Part shown: piece after piece, positions 1 to 9,010 of the stretch | How the letters are laid out: each line of letters opens with the position of its first letter | Numbering within the stretch: position 1 is the stretch's first letter | The notes under the pieces: generated by a model | The model's input: the letters and a program-made list of their open reading frames with translations, nothing else | What the model was told of the DNA's origin: nothing | The model's database searches: none | From: Moraxella sp. FZFQ2102 | Lineage (GTDB): Bacteria > Pseudomonadota > Gammaproteobacteria > Pseudomonadales > Moraxellaceae | DNA length: 64,000 bases | Assembly (NCBI RefSeq): GCF_024137865.1 | Contig: NZ_CP099960.1 | Span: 806,001-870,000, forward strand | Direction: 5' to 3' | Made by a program: the position numbers and the translations under genes

Positions 1-696
1 CCGCTTGCACACCTTCCTGAACAACATTGGGTGATTTCCGATCTGCGTTTAAATGCCGATGGCACCATTCCAGCAAACACGATGTTAGATTGGATGAACG
101 GTCGTGAGGGTGAATTTGTGTTAATCAACGGTCAATATCAGCCCCAGATTCAAGTGAAAACGAATGAACGAATCCGTCTTTGGAATGCCACTAGCGCTCG
201 TTATTTTCGTTTAAACATTCCAGGGGTGAAATGGATTGTGGTGGGTACCGAAGGTGGTTTACTTGAAAAACCTCGCTCGCCTGTTGATGAACTGCTACTT
301 ACACCAGCCGAACGCGTTGAAGTGATTATGGTGGGTGAAACGCAAGGAACAGTCAATTTACAAAGCGGTTATTATGATCGCCGTAAGATGATGGTTCAAG
401 AACAGCCTAAAGATCTCACTTTAGCCACAATTCAGGTGAAATCAGAACCTGTTCAGTTACCTGAAAGCTTAAGGTCCTTGCCTAACTGGGATGAGCCAAA
501 GCAGGTTCGCCAAATTCGCTTTAGTGAAAAAATGATGAACCATACGAATATGCCAATGATGAATCACGGTACACATCACGCTACTACAACACCAACGGAC
601 AACCCTATTCCACCAATGATGAATGGTATGTTCTTAATCAACGGTCAAACCTTTGATATGAACCGTATTGATTTTGTTACCAAATTGAATGATGTA
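1..696 (+). pseudogene. Multicopper oxidase, 5'/middle part (left edge open, interrupted by tet segment)
   Basis: The reading frame is open from base 1, so the gene begins outside the window. The product aligns well with the intact multicopper oxidase at 11628-13232: both share the QHW.IS.LRLN, TMLDWMNGREGEFVLINGQY and YYDRRKMMVQE regions, and both have a Met/His-rich stretch (here about 530-590). The family oxidises periplasmic Cu(I) and supports copper tolerance. Homology stops after the codons for LNDV near 696, where an unrelated Firmicutes-type sequence begins. It resumes at about 4317. Base composition is AT-rich compared with the second copy, so the two oxidases have different origins. 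The gene is certainly inactive here because the HPFHLHG copper-ligand segment is missing. Confidence 0.85.
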
Positions 697-748
697 GGAC
701 GGATTTTGCGGACATTCAAAATAAAAAAGAATGTGGAGGTAACAGACA

Positions 749-1123
749 ATGGCAAAATCATTATTTGAGGAACTGGGCGGCAAATACGAAAGGCAAGGGG
801 ATTATTTGATACCGTGCTTAACTGTACCCGCCGAAGAAGAACAGGCAATAGGCATCTGGGGGCAACGGCATTTAGATTATCTAAAACAGTACCGTAAAGT
901 TACATACACCAATCTTCTTACAAGCGGCAGGCTAAACGCCTACCTTGCCGACATTGACAGACAGGCACAGGAACGCTTTGAAAGGCTCATAGAGGGTATG
1001 AAACAGGCACAGGGCATAACGGAACAGCTAAAGGCAGAAAACGCCTTAGAATGGACAGGATGCCTCAATAACATAAGGGCTTGTGCGAGGGAGATTGTGG
1101 AAAAGGAAATTATTTTTGCATAA
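749..1123 (+). CDS. tnpV: TnpV-family transposon-associated protein
   Basis: The 124-residue product reads like TnpV, a small protein carried by Firmicutes transposons and integrative elements. Its start MAKSLFEELGGKYERQGDYLIP and the region around RKVTYTNLLTSGRLNAYL are characteristic of that family. A good ribosome site (ggaggt) lies 8 nt before the ATG. The role of TnpV is not established; it is usually found beside resistance genes and recombinases. It lies upstream of the tet promoter and is complete, although the sequence before it (697-740) is a truncated remnant fused to the oxidase frame. Confidence 0.75.
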   Translation: MAKSLFEELGGKYERQGDYLIPCLTVPAEEEQAIGIWGQRHLDYLKQYRKVTYTNLLTSGRLNAYLADIDRQAQERFERLIEGMKQAQGITEQLKAENALEWTGCLNNIRACAREIVEKEIIFA

Positions 1124-1180
1124 ACAGATGATTAGTGGCAGAGGGAAATCCTGCCGCTTTTTCTGCTTTAGTTTGTCAGC

Positions 1181-1209
1181 TTGACAAATAAAGGGTTAAG
1201 GAATATAAT
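1181..1209 (+). promoter_or_regulatory. Consensus sigma-70 promoter of the tet gene
   Basis: TTGACA at 1181-1186 and TATAAT at 1204-1209 are separated by exactly 17 bp, so both hexamers match consensus. The leader peptide ORF begins 33 bp downstream of the -10 hexamer. A promoter this strong should work in both Gram-positive and Gram-negative hosts. Confidence 0.9.
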
Positions 1210-1241
1210 TAGATTCAGTATTATACAAGGAGTTAATAAAT

Positions 1242-1453
1242 ATGCGGCAAGGTATTCTTAAATAAACTGTCAATTTGATAGTGGGAACAAAAAGTAGCAG
1301 TCCCGTTTCACTTTTAATATGGGGCTTAGTTTTTTGTACCCAGTTTAAGAATACTTTTATCATGTAATTTTATATGCCCGAAAACATATAAGTGTTTTGG
1401 AGCTATTGGAGTTATTTACCCAGTGATAGGAGTATTTATCACTGGGTATTTTT
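1242..1453 (+). promoter_or_regulatory. tet leader peptide and attenuator
   Basis: An eight-codon leader ORF (ATG at 1242, stop at 1263-1265; MRQGILK) follows an AAGGAG site at 1227-1232. Its last codons, ggtattctta near 1251-1260, are complementary to ttaagaatac near 1344-1353. A second inverted repeat (tacccagtgata at 1417-1428 and tatcactgggta at 1437-1448, followed by a T-rich stretch) is a terminator just before the tet gene. This layout matches the attenuation control known for tet(M)-type genes, in which stalled leader translation allows read-through. The control mechanism is inferred from the layout. Confidence 0.75.
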
Positions 1454-1489
1454 ATGCCCTTTTTTGGGTGTTGATAGGAGGAAAATCAC

Positions 1490-3409
1490 ATGAAAATAAT
1501 TAACTTAGGCATTCTGGCTCACGTTGACGCAGGAAAGACAACATTAACGGAGAGTTTATTGTATACCAGTGGTGCAATTGCAGAACCAGGGAGCGTAGAT
1601 AAAGGCACAACAAGGACAGATACAATGAATTTGGAGCGTCAAAGGGGAATCACTATCCAGACAGCAGTGACATCTTTTCAGTGGGAGGATGTAAAAGTCA
1701 ACATTATAGATACGCCAGGCCATATGGATTTTTTGGCGGAAGTATACCGTTCTTTATCCGTATTAGACGGAGCAGTATTATTAGTTTCTGCAAAGGATGG
1801 CATACAGGCACAGACCCGTATACTGTTTCATGCACTACAGACAATGAAGATTCCGACAATTTTTTTCATCAATAAAATTGACCAAGAGGGGATTGATTTG
1901 CCAATGGTATATCGGGAAATGAAAGCAAAGCTTTCTTCGGAAATTATAGTGAAGCAAAAGGTTGGGCAGCATCCCCATATAAATGTAACGGACAATGACG
2001 ATATGGAACAGTGGGATGCGGTAATTATGGGAAACGATGAACTATTAGAGAAATATATGTCAGGGAAACCGTTTAAAATGTCAGAACTGGAACAGGAAGA
2101 AAACAGGAGATTCCAAAACGGAACGTTATTTCCCGTTTATCACGGAAGTGCTAAAAACAATCTGGGGATTCGGCAGCTTATAGAAGTGATTGCCAGTAAG
2201 TTTTATTCATCAACGCCTGAAGGTCAATCTGAACTATGCGGGCAGGTTTTTAAGGTTGAGTATACAGAGCGGAAAAAACGGCTTTCTTATTTACGCCTGT
2301 ATCATGGGACGCTCCATTTACGGGATACCCTGCTGCTGTCAAAAAAGAAAAAAATAAAGATTACAGAAATGTGTATTCCGTCAAATGGTGAAATCGTCCC
2401 GGCTGACCATGCCTGTCCGGGAGAAATTGTTATTTTAGCTGATGATACTTTGAAACTGAACGACATTCTGGGAAATGAAAAACTCCTGCCTCACAAAACA
2501 CGGATTGATAATCCCATGCCATTACTTCGGACAACGGTAGAGCCGCAAAAGCCGGAGCAAAGGGAAGCCCTGTTAAATGCCCTCGCAGAGATTGCTGATA
2601 CAGACCCTCTTTTGCATTTTGACATTGATACTGTTACACATGAGATTATACTTTCTTTTTTGGGGAATGTGCAGATGGAAGTCATTTGTGCCATCCTTGA
2701 GGAAAAATATCATGTGGAGGCAGAAATAAAAGAGCCTACTGTTATATATATGGAAAGACCGCTTAGAAAAGCAGAATATACCATCCACATAGAAGTCCCG
2801 CCAAATCCTTTCTGGGCTTCTGTCGGGTTGTCCATAGAGCCGCTCCCTATTGGAAGCGGAGTGCAGTATGAAAGCAGAGTTTCACTTGGATATTTAAATC
2901 AATCGTTCCAAAATGCGGTTATGGAGGGGGTTCTTTATGGCTGCGAGCAGGGGCTGTATGGATGGAAAGTGACAGACTGTAAAATCTGTTTTGAATATGG
3001 ATTGTATTATAGTCCTGTAAGTACCCCCGCAGACTTTCGGCTGCTTTCCCCTATCGTATTGGAGCAGGCTTTAAAAAAAGCAGGGACAGAACTATTAGAG
3101 CCATATCTCCACTTTGAAATTTATGCACCGCAGGAATATCTCTCACGGGCGTATCATGATGCTCCAAGGTATTGTGCAGATATTGTAAGTACTCAGATAA
3201 AGAATGACGAGGTCATTCTGAAAGGAGAAATCCCTGCTAGATGTATTCAAGAATACAGGAACAATTTAACTAATTTCACAAATGGGCAGGGAGTCTGCTT
3301 GACAGAGTTAAAAGGATACCAGCCAGCTATTGGTAAATTTATTTGCCAACCCCGCCGCCCGAATAGCCGTATAGATAAGGTTCGGCATATGTTCCACAAG
3401 TTAGCTTAA
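1490..3409 (+). CDS. tet(O/32/O): Ribosomal protection tetracycline resistance protein, Tet(O)/Tet(32)-type mosaic
   Basis: This 639-residue translation GTPase resembles EF-G and removes tetracycline from the ribosomal A site. The G-domain motifs are clear: AHVDAGKTT near residue 10, DTPGH near 74 and NKID near 128. The first ~260 residues and the last ~230 read as Tet(O). The central part (about residues 260-400, with [18 protein letters not shown] and [20 protein letters not shown]) reads as Tet(32). The length and the clean switch points fit the known mosaic class tet(O/32/O). The assignment rests on remembered family sequences, so the exact allele and breakpoints need alignment. The ribosome site aggagg lies before the ATG. 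The gene is intact and should confer tetracycline, doxycycline and minocycline resistance. Confidence 0.85.
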   Translation: MKIINLGILAHVDAGKTTLTESLLYTSGAIAEPGSVDKGTTRTDTMNLERQRGITIQTAVTSFQWEDVKVNIIDTPGHMDFLAEVYRSLSVLDGAVLLVSAKDGIQAQTRILFHALQTMKIPTIFFINKIDQEGIDLPMVYREMKAKLSSEIIVKQKVGQHPHINVTDNDDMEQWDAVIMGNDELLEKYMSGKPFKMSELEQEENRRFQNGTLFPVYHGSAKNNLGIRQLIEVIASKFYSSTPEGQSELCGQVFKVEYTERKKRLSYLRLYHGTLHLRDTLLLSKKKKIKITEMCIPSNGEIVPADHACPGEIVILADDTLKLNDILGNEKLLPHKTRIDNPMPLLRTTVEPQKPEQREALLNALAEIADTDPLLHFDIDTVTHEIILSFLGNVQMEVICAILEEKYHVEAEIKEPTVIYMERPLRKAEYTIHIEVPPNPFWASVGLSIEPLPIGSGVQYESRVSLGYLNQSFQNAVMEGVLYGCEQGLYGWKVTDCKICFEYGLYYSPVSTPADFRLLSPIVLEQALKKAGTELLEPYLHFEIYAPQEYLSRAYHDAPRYCADIVSTQIKNDEVILKGEIPARCIQEYRNNLTNFTNGQGVCLTELKGYQPAIGKFICQPRRPNSRIDKVRHMFHKLA

Positions 3410-3460
3410 CAGCTTGCAAAAGTCATATAAAATGAGATTTGAAAGGATTAGAGACTAATT

Positions 3461-3634
3461 ATGATGAAATGCGAATGGATATTGTGTCCTGTTTGTGGGA
3501 GCAAAACCCGTAATAAAATTAGGAAGGACACTGTTTTGGAGAATTATCCCCTTTATTGTCCAAAATGCAGACAAGAAAGATTGATTAAAGTTGACAACTT
3601 GAAGATAACTGTCATCAAAGAGCCAGACGCTTAA
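3461..3634 (+). CDS. Cysteine-rich KTR domain-containing small protein
   Basis: This 57-residue protein has two CxxC pairs (CPVCG and CPKCR) with KTR between them, so it resembles a zinc ribbon. Small KTR-domain proteins are commonly encoded just downstream of tet(M)/tet(O)-type genes in Gram-positive mobile elements. A ribosome site is weak (aaagga about 16 nt upstream); a second in-frame ATG follows immediately at 3464. The function is unknown. It ends shortly before a strong terminator at 3641-3686. Confidence 0.7.
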   Translation: MMKCEWILCPVCGSKTRNKIRKDTVLENYPLYCPKCRQERLIKVDNLKITVIKEPDA

Positions 3635-3640
3635 GACGCA

Positions 3641-3686
3641 GAGCCGATGAAATTGTGGAACAATTCACGAATCATCGGCTCTTTTT
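3641..3686 (+). terminator. Rho-independent terminator after tet / KTR genes
   Basis: gagccgatga at 3641-3650 pairs with tcatcggctc at 3672-3681 and is followed by a T run. Confidence 0.85.
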
Positions 3687-4121
3687 GTTTCGTATTTGAA
3701 AGAACAAACTCACCAAATAAAAAAAACGATATTCGGGTGGGTTATTTTGTTATACCCTAAATTACCCTCTGAATTTGTTTTTAAATTTGGAGGGATTTTT
3801 TTATGTCCTTTTTTCGGGCAGTTATCTATCTGCTCATACGAAGCAAAATTTATCAATACATAGCATATCAGAGAACGGCAGGAAACCAGTTAAAAAAATT
3901 TCTGCCAGTGCAACGGTACTTCTCACCTTGAAAGTAGAAGTACAATCTCCATACAATAGAATTACTATTTCCTATAACCGTAAAGGTCACAGAGCCTTTG
4001 CGGTTTTTCTTTTGTCGATTTTTGTTGGAAAGTGCCGTAGGGCTGTTTCTGATATGCGGTGTCGTTCTCCGCCTCTCCATCTGGATTTTTTACATTTCAA
4101 AAATTCAGATGGGAGGTATTT
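3687..4121. other. Non-coding stretch of the tet segment
   Basis: This 430-bp stretch is AT-rich. No reading frame here has a recognisable product or a convincing ribosome site until the gggagg at 4111-4116. It is probably the intergenic region of the donor element between the tet cassette and the regulatory gene that follows. Confidence 0.5.
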
Positions 4122-4318
4122 ATGGTGAAATATGCACCAAGAAAGGTATATATCAGAGAAAGTGGCGGCTATGTGGAATTATCCTACACGGAGTTCTGCC
4201 GTTGCAGGGAATCCGACCAGACCTATATGGACAAGCTGTTTATCCCCATTCAAGGCTGTCTGCTTGAAGTCGTGAGGGAGCAATACACAGACTTCTACCG
4301 TGACAAGGAACGGTGGCG
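4122..4318 (+). pseudogene. N-terminal fragment of a Firmicutes sigma-70-like regulator
   Basis: The ATG at 4122 follows a good gggagg site. The 65 or so codons (MVKYAPRKVYIRESGGYVEL... to YRDKERWR) match the conserved N-terminal part of sigma-factor-like proteins found in Firmicutes integrative elements. The frame runs directly into multicopper oxidase sequence at about 4317 and stops at 4322, so the helix-turn-helix part is missing. This marks the right edge of the foreign segment. Confidence 0.65.
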
Positions 4319-4495
4319 TTAAACGGTAAAACCTTTAAGCCAGAAGGCAGAGCGTTAAAAGATGTGGTTAATTTACGCCCTTATGAAAAAGTGATTATTC
4401 GCTTTAAGCAAGGACATACTGGGTTGAAAATGTACCATTGCCATATTTTAGAACATGAAAATCTCGGTATGATGGGGATGTTTAAAGTGGAATAG
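4313..4495 (+). pseudogene. Multicopper oxidase, 3' fragment
   Basis: Homology to the oxidase resumes with codons LNGKTF at 4319 and continues through VNLRPYEKVIIRF to the C-terminal copper-binding motif MYHCHILEHENLGMM, then a TAG stop. It is the tail of the gene whose front is at 1-696. The segment expected between them, about 28 residues including MDHPFHLHGTQF in the second oxidase, is absent on both sides of the insertion. Confidence 0.85.
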
Positions 4496-4515
4496 TGGTA
4501 TCTAACTATAAAAAT

Positions 4516-4558
4516 AGAGGGATTTTCGTGAAAATTTGTAAATTGCGAAAATCCCTCT
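4516..4558. terminator. Bidirectional terminator
   Basis: agagggattttcg at 4516-4528 pairs perfectly with cgaaaatccctct at 4546-4558. It lies between the oxidase tail (+ strand) and the acr3 tail (- strand). Confidence 0.8.
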
Positions 4559-4566
4559 GCTTGTCA

Positions 4567-4645
4567 TTATTTATTCCAACGGTTTAACAACGCAACAAGT
4601 GAGAGCATCACAGGCACTTCAACCAATACACCGATAACAGTGGCT
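4567..4645 (-). pseudogene. C-terminal remnant of an Acr3-type arsenite exporter
   Basis: Read on the minus strand, the last 25 codons encode [19 protein letters not shown] followed by a stop. This is the typical end of Acr3 arsenite/H+ antiporters and closely resembles the second Acr3 tail at 13849-14028. Nothing recognisable lies upstream of 4645, so only the tail survives. It faces the oxidase tail convergently. Confidence 0.6.
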
Positions 4646-4786
4646 ACATATGAACTTATTTAATAACCTATCTGGTAATTCACTTTCCGGTTATATAGAT
4701 AATATTTTATGGTCTTGATGCTTTAATAAAAGTGAGTATTTTCTTCTCTTGGTTTTTTATGATTTATTTTTACAAAATTTAATTAT
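4646..4786. other. AT-rich spacer without genes
   Basis: I see no coding sequence or clear signal between the acr3 remnant and the IS3-family element. Confidence 0.5.
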
Positions 4787-4814
4787 TGATCTGCCCCCAA
4801 AAAGTTAGACTACG

Positions 4815-5642
4815 TTAATTCAAGGACTGAGTTCTGTATTGCACAGGGCTTAGCCCTTTTAGTCTCACTTGAATACGCTCGTGATTGTAATAATGAATAT
4901 ATTTGTGAATAGTTTGTTCGAGTTGCTCAAATGTTTCAAATCGTTTACCAAAATAACATTCCGTCTTCAATCGCCCGAAAAAGCTTTCCATCGCACTGTT
5001 ATCCAAGCAATTTCCTTTTCTTGACATACTTTGCACGATGCCATTTTGTTTCAATATCGCCTGATAACCTGCCATCTGATATTGCCATCCTTGGTCGGAA
5101 TGTAAAATCGGGCTTGCTCCTTGCGGGAGCTTTGCGACAGATTGTTTCATCATTCGCATTATTTGCTCAAAGTTTGGGCTTCGGGCAAGGTCATAGGCGA
5201 TAATTTCGCCATTAAATAAGTCCTTAATCGGCGAAAGATAAAGTTTTCCTTCCGCACATTTAAACTCGGTAATATCCGTGACGAGCTTTTCATTTGGAGC
5301 GTTTGTGTGAAAATCCTGTCGCAATAAATTCTCGGCAATTTTACCCACTTCGCCTTTGTAAGAACGATATTTTCTCTGCTTACATTTTCCTTTTAAATCA
5401 AGCTGTTGCATTATCGCTTGCACACGCTTATGGTTAATTGCACCGAACATTTTTCGCAATGCTAACGTAATACGACGATAGCCATAATTGCCGTCATTTT
5501 TGCGATAAATCTCAACAATTTCCTGCCTAATTGCCACATTTTTATCAATTTTAAGCTGTAAATGATAAAAGAATGAACAGCGTTTTAAACCTGTCAAATG
5601 GAGTAATATTTCCAAGGAAAAATTTACCCTCAACATTTTCAT
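4815..5642 (-). CDS. IS3-family transposase OrfB (DDE integrase core)
   Basis: This 275-residue rve-type integrase domain has the expected acidic residues: D in LVTDITEF, D in ILHSDQGWQY and E in NSAMESFFGRLK. HTH_21 features (YGYRRITLALR) lie near the N terminus. The ATG at 5642 lies inside orfA. Length and motifs look complete, so the element may still be active if OrfAB is made. Confidence 0.85.
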   Translation of the reverse strand: MKMLRVNFSLEILLHLTGLKRCSFFYHLQLKIDKNVAIRQEIVEIYRKNDGNYGYRRITLALRKMFGAINHKRVQAIMQQLDLKGKCKQRKYRSYKGEVGKIAENLLRQDFHTNAPNEKLVTDITEFKCAEGKLYLSPIKDLFNGEIIAYDLARSPNFEQIMRMMKQSVAKLPQGASPILHSDQGWQYQMAGYQAILKQNGIVQSMSRKGNCLDNSAMESFFGRLKTECYFGKRFETFEQLEQTIHKYIHYYNHERIQVRLKGLSPVQYRTQSLN

Positions 5643-6147
5643 GATGGCTACTTTTCCGCATTTTTGCTTGGTTGAGTTCCCGCAACTTTTTTAGGTAAGC
5701 ATTCTCCGCTTCCAGTTCCAAAATCCGATAACGCAAGCGTTCTTCTTCGGTTTTGGGTGGGGGAGGCATTTTCGGGTATTTCGGTTTCATTGCTGGTCGT
5801 CCTTTCGGCTTTGGAAATAAGCCGTTTATACCTTGTTTTTCAAAGGCTTGCAACCACTGGCTAATCACCCCTGAATTAGCAATACCAAAATGCAGACAAG
5901 CACTTTCTGCAGAAAATTGCCCCTTTTTGACTGCTTGTATGACGGTTAATTTAAATTCTGGGGAATATTTTTGCTTCTTACCCAGTACGGCTAAACTATT
6001 GATTCCATTATAGTTATATTGCGAAATCCAACGACGTAGCGTGGAGGCTTTAAGCTGAAATTGCTGGCGAGTGAGTGAGCAATTTTTCCCGTTTTGGAGA
6101 AAAAATGCGATCACTTCTTGTTTGAAAGATTGGTTGTATTTCGTCAT
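5551..6147 (-). CDS. IS3-family transposase OrfA
   Basis: This 198-residue protein has tandem helix-turn-helix segments for terminal-repeat binding and a coiled-coil near EEERLRYRILELEAENAYLKK. It overlaps orfB by about 92 bp. An A6G run occurs at the LKKLRELN codons (about 5686-5693), but a simple -1 slip there meets a stop soon afterwards. In this copy the route to orfB is therefore either another slip or separate initiation. Confidence 0.8.
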   Translation of the reverse strand: MTKYNQSFKQEVIAFFLQNGKNCSLTRQQFQLKASTLRRWISQYNYNGINSLAVLGKKQKYSPEFKLTVIQAVKKGQFSAESACLHFGIANSGVISQWLQAFEKQGINGLFPKPKGRPAMKPKYPKMPPPPKTEEERLRYRILELEAENAYLKKLRELNQAKMRKSSHHENVEGKFFLGNITPFDRFKTLFILLSFTA

Positions 6148-6203
6148 AAAAAATCTGCACCTTAATCAGTTGGTTTTTAGTCCAACTTTTTGGGTGCAGA
6201 TCA

Positions 6204-6466
6204 GACGCTCACTTTGTCGCCGATTTGAAATTCGCCAGCGTCATCGCCCACCGCCACGACCACGCCTGCCCCTGCATAACCCAAAGTCGCAGGGAACACA
6301 GGGTCAATCACATACGCCCCTTCCCGATACATCATCTCGGCACGGTTTAGTCCCAAAGCGTGCATTTGGATTTGCACTTCGCCCGATTTTGGGCGGGGAT
6401 TTGTACATCAACGATTTGCAGGACATCAGGCGAACCTGTTTTTGTAAATTGGATTTGTTTGCTCAT
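6204..6466 (-). pseudogene. N-terminal half of a zinc-type quinone oxidoreductase / alcohol dehydrogenase, with frameshift
   Basis: On the minus strand, ATG at 6466 starts MSKQIQFTKTGSPDVLQIVD. After a one-base loss near the codons for IPAP, the sequence continues in another frame with EVQIQMHALGLNRAEMM, then YAGAGVVVAVGDD and GDKVSV, the GroES-like domain of medium-chain dehydrogenases. It is cut exactly at the IS end at 6203. The missing C-terminal half is present at 14081-14808 in the same orientation. Confidence 0.7.
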
Positions 6467-6817
6467 TGTTTTGACCTATATTAAAAATGGGCGTATTTTA
6501 GCGTTTTAAAATAACAATAAGAATGGCGAAAAATGGGAAGTTGGTTTTTAAAAATGGAAAGATTGGGCGTTTTAGTCCGTCTGAAAAAAATGCCGTCTTA
6601 AAAAAGCATCAAAGATGTAGGGTGCAACTTGTTGCACCATTTTCCTGATGAAATATTGGGTTGGTGCAATGACGCACACTGCGAAACTGTTTGAAAAACA
6701 CAATGCCGTCTGAAAAAGTATTAAAGACCTTTTCAGACGGCATAAAAAACACCGCTTTATCAAAAGCGGTGTTTTTGAGGTCGTTTTGTCATTGGAAGAA
6801 GCCTGCGGGGCTGTGGT
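6467..6817. other. Intergenic region with Neisseria uptake sequences and terminators
   Basis: A degenerate uptake sequence lies near 6572-6584. A perfect hairpin (ggtgcaac/gttgcacc, 6622-6639) has the look of Neisseria intergenic DNA. Two full 12-mer uptake sequences in inverted orientation (6703-6714 and 6732-6743) form a hairpin. A further hairpin, aacaccgcttt / aaagcggtgtt at about 6751-6775, would terminate copA transcription. Confidence 0.7.
6703..6743. terminator. Inverted pair of Neisseria DNA uptake sequences acting as a terminator
   Basis: ATGCCGTCTGAA at 6703-6714 and its reverse complement at 6732-6743 form a stem. Paired uptake sequences after genes are a hallmark of Neisseria genomes. 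Confidence 0.85.
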
Positions 6818-9010
6818 CTACAACTTGCTTTTGCGCAGCCGCAGTGCGTTGCCGACCACGGATGCCGAGCTTAGGCTCATCGCCAGTGCGGCAATCATCG
6901 GCGAGAGCAGCCAGCCGGTAAAGGGGTACAGCACGCCGGCGGCAACGGGAACCCCCAGGCCGTTGTATAAGAAGGCAAATAACAGGTTTTCCTTCATATT
7001 GCGCACGGTGGCCTCAGACAATTTGCGTGCGGTGGCAATACCCCGCAAATCGCCTTTGACCAGCGTGATTTGCGCACTGCTCATTGCCACATCGGTGCCG
7101 GTACCCATTGCGATGCCGACATCGGCTTTGGCCAGTGCGGGGGCATCGTTGATGCCGTCGCCTGCCATTGCGACCACCCGCCCTTCGTTCTGAAGCCGCT
7201 CGATCAGTGCCAGTTTGTCGGCGGGCTTGACTTCGCCGTGCACTTCGTCGATGCCCAGTTTTGCGCCCACGGCGTTTGCCGTGGTCAATCCGTCGCCGGT
7301 TGCCATAATGATGCGCAGGCCGGCTGCTTTGAGCGAGGCCAATGCTTCGGGGGTGCTGTCTTTTACAGGATCGGAGACGGCAAGCAGTCCCGCAAGATGT
7401 CCGTCCGCAGCCAGATATATCACGCTGGCACCTTCACTGCGCAGGGATTCGGCCTGCTCGATCAGTGGTTCGACGCTAAGCCCGTTCTGCTGCATAAACG
7501 CCGTGTTGCCCAGTGCCAGCGCACGCCCTTCAACCACGCCGCTCACGCCGATGCCGCTGCCTGAATCAAACTGTTCGGGTTTGCTCAGCTTCAGCTGTTG
7601 TGCCCGTGCGGCCTGCACAATGGCGTCGGCCAGCGGGTGTTCGCTGCCCTGATCCAAGCTGGCGGCCAAACGCAGCACTTCTTCGGCGGAAAAGCCTGCT
7701 GCCGCAACGGCACGGTCAAAGGCGGGTCGGCCTTCGGTGAGTGTGCCGGTTTTATCAATCACCAAAGTGTCTACTCGCCGCAAGTTTTCGATAGCGGCGG
7801 CATCACGGAACAATATACCCCTGCCTGCCCCGCGTCCTGTGGCGACCATCACCGACATCGGCGTGGCCAGTCCCAGTGCACAGGGGCAGGCGATAATCAA
7901 GACCGCAACGGCGTTGATCAACCCGAACACCCAAGACGGTTGCGGGCCGAACACGCCCCAGACAAAGAAAGTGGCAACGGCGACGGCGACAACCGCCAGT
8001 ACGAAATAGCCTGCCACCCCGTCAGCCATACGCTGCATCGGTGCTTTGGAGCGCTGCGCCTGGGCCACCATCTGGACAATCTGCGAAAGCACGGTTTCCG
8101 AACCGATGCGCTCGGAGCGGATGACGAGCGCACCGCCGGTGTTGAGCGTGGCGCCGATGACTTTGTCGCCGGTGGCTTTGCGCACCGGCAGCGGCTCGCC
8201 GGTCAGCATCGATTCATCTACCGAGCTTGCGCCCTCAACCACCACGCCATCGACAGGCACTTTTTCGCCGGGGCGCACACGCAGAAGGTCGCCGATGTGG
8301 ATGTGGCTGAGCGGCACATCTTCTTCAGCACCGCCCGAGCCGATACGCCGTGCGGTTTTGGGCGCCAGTCCGAGCAGGGTCTTGATTGCCGCCGAAGTCT
8401 GCGACCGGGCTTTGAGTTCGAGCATCTGGCCGAGCAAGGTCAGCGAGATGATGACGGCCGCCGCCTCAAAATACACGCCGACCCGCCCCATCGATACAAA
8501 CGATGCCGGAAAGATGTCGGGTGCAGCGGTGGCAACAACGCTGTAAACGAAGGCTGCACCCGTTCCCAGTGCAATCAGCGTCCACATATTGGGACTACGG
8601 TTTGCCAGCGACTGCCAACCCCGTGAGAAAAACGGCAGCCCCGCCCACAGCACGATCGGCAGCGACAGCACCAGCTCTACCCAGCTTTGTGCGGCCATAT
8701 CCATCAGGTTCAGACGCTCGCCGAACATCGCCAGCACCAGCACTGCCGCCGTCAGGGGCAGCGTGTACCAAAAGCGTCGGGAAAAATTACGCAGCTCCGG
8801 ATTGTCGTCGTCCAATTCAGGCATCAGCGGCTCCAATGCCATACCGCAAAGAGGGCAGTTGCCGGGGCGGTCTTGCCGGATTTCCGGATGCATCGGGCAG
8901 GTGTAGCCCGAAGCAGCCGCTGCATCGGACGGTGTCTGCACAGGGCGGTGCTGTCCGTGTCCGTGTCGGCACTCGTGGTGTTTGGGCGGTTTGTGTGTTT
9001 CTTGCTTCAT
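6818..9010 (-). CDS. copA: Copper-exporting P1B-type ATPase
   Basis: This 730-residue pump moves Cu(I), and possibly Ag(I), out of the cytoplasm using ATP. A His-rich N terminus is followed by a heavy-metal-binding domain (CPMHPEI about 38-44 and CPLCG about 52-56). Then come membrane helices, the actuator motif TGE near 270, CPC at 375-377, the phosphorylated Asp in DKTGT near 419, and [14 protein letters not shown] before the last helices. I chose the ATG at 9010 because AGGAG lies 8 nt upstream; an ATG eight codons earlier has no such site. GC content is high, like the rest of the block. Two terminators follow. No CueR-type promoter is visible directly upstream, so it may be transcribed from its own weak promoter or by read-through. 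The last 176 bp region 6888-7063 recurs at 13671-13846. Confidence 0.95.
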   Translation of the reverse strand: MKQETHKPPKHHECRHGHGQHRPVQTPSDAAAASGYTCPMHPEIRQDRPGNCPLCGMALEPLMPELDDDNPELRNFSRRFWYTLPLTAAVLVLAMFGERLNLMDMAAQSWVELVLSLPIVLWAGLPFFSRGWQSLANRSPNMWTLIALGTGAAFVYSVVATAAPDIFPASFVSMGRVGVYFEAAAVIISLTLLGQMLELKARSQTSAAIKTLLGLAPKTARRIGSGGAEEDVPLSHIHIGDLLRVRPGEKVPVDGVVVEGASSVDESMLTGEPLPVRKATGDKVIGATLNTGGALVIRSERIGSETVLSQIVQMVAQAQRSKAPMQRMADGVAGYFVLAVVAVAVATFFVWGVFGPQPSWVFGLINAVAVLIIACPCALGLATPMSVMVATGRGAGRGILFRDAAAIENLRRVDTLVIDKTGTLTEGRPAFDRAVAAAGFSAEEVLRLAASLDQGSEHPLADAIVQAARAQQLKLSKPEQFDSGSGIGVSGVVEGRALALGNTAFMQQNGLSVEPLIEQAESLRSEGASVIYLAADGHLAGLLAVSDPVKDSTPEALASLKAAGLRIIMATGDGLTTANAVGAKLGIDEVHGEVKPADKLALIERLQNEGRVVAMAGDGINDAPALAKADVGIAMGTGTDVAMSSAQITLVKGDLRGIATARKLSEATVRNMKENLLFAFLYNGLGVPVAAGVLYPFTGWLLSPMIAALAMSLSSASVVGNALRLRKSKL
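6888..7063. repeat. 176-bp direct repeat, copy 1 (inside copA)
   Basis: This stretch of the copA 3' region is repeated at 13671-13846 with one visible mismatch (cccccagg versus cccctagg). It encodes the part of the ATPase around [19 protein letters not shown] through the penultimate helix. Outside the repeat the two copies differ. Confidence 0.95.

Larger units (their letters stand above)
697..4318 (+). mobile_element. Firmicutes-type tet-carrying segment inserted in the multicopper oxidase gene
   Basis: This 3.6 kb block carries tnpV, the tet leader and tet gene, a KTR-domain gene and the truncated start of a sigma-factor-like gene, an order seen in Gram-positive integrative elements. Both ends abut multicopper oxidase codons. 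I see no inverted repeats, no target duplication and no transposase able to move it. Comparison with the second oxidase shows that about 28 codons (84 bp) of the host gene were lost at the junction. This suggests recombination or capture of a fragment, not a clean transposition. Confidence 0.7.
4787..6203 (-). mobile_element. IS3-family insertion sequence (IS150-like), 1417 bp
   Basis: The ends are imperfect 25-bp inverted repeats, TGATCTGC(C/A)CCCAAAAAGTT on the left and its counterpart on the right (6179-6203). Inside are two overlapping minus-strand ORFs, orfA then orfB. The flanking bases do not form a target duplication (tat on the left, gac on the right). The two sides therefore no longer belong together, so recombination or deletion has occurred at this element. 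Confidence 0.85.

Noticed and set aside
3775..4128. 117-codon frame between the tet gene and the sigma-like fragment
   Set aside because: Poor start context, low complexity and no family resemblance; likely non-coding.
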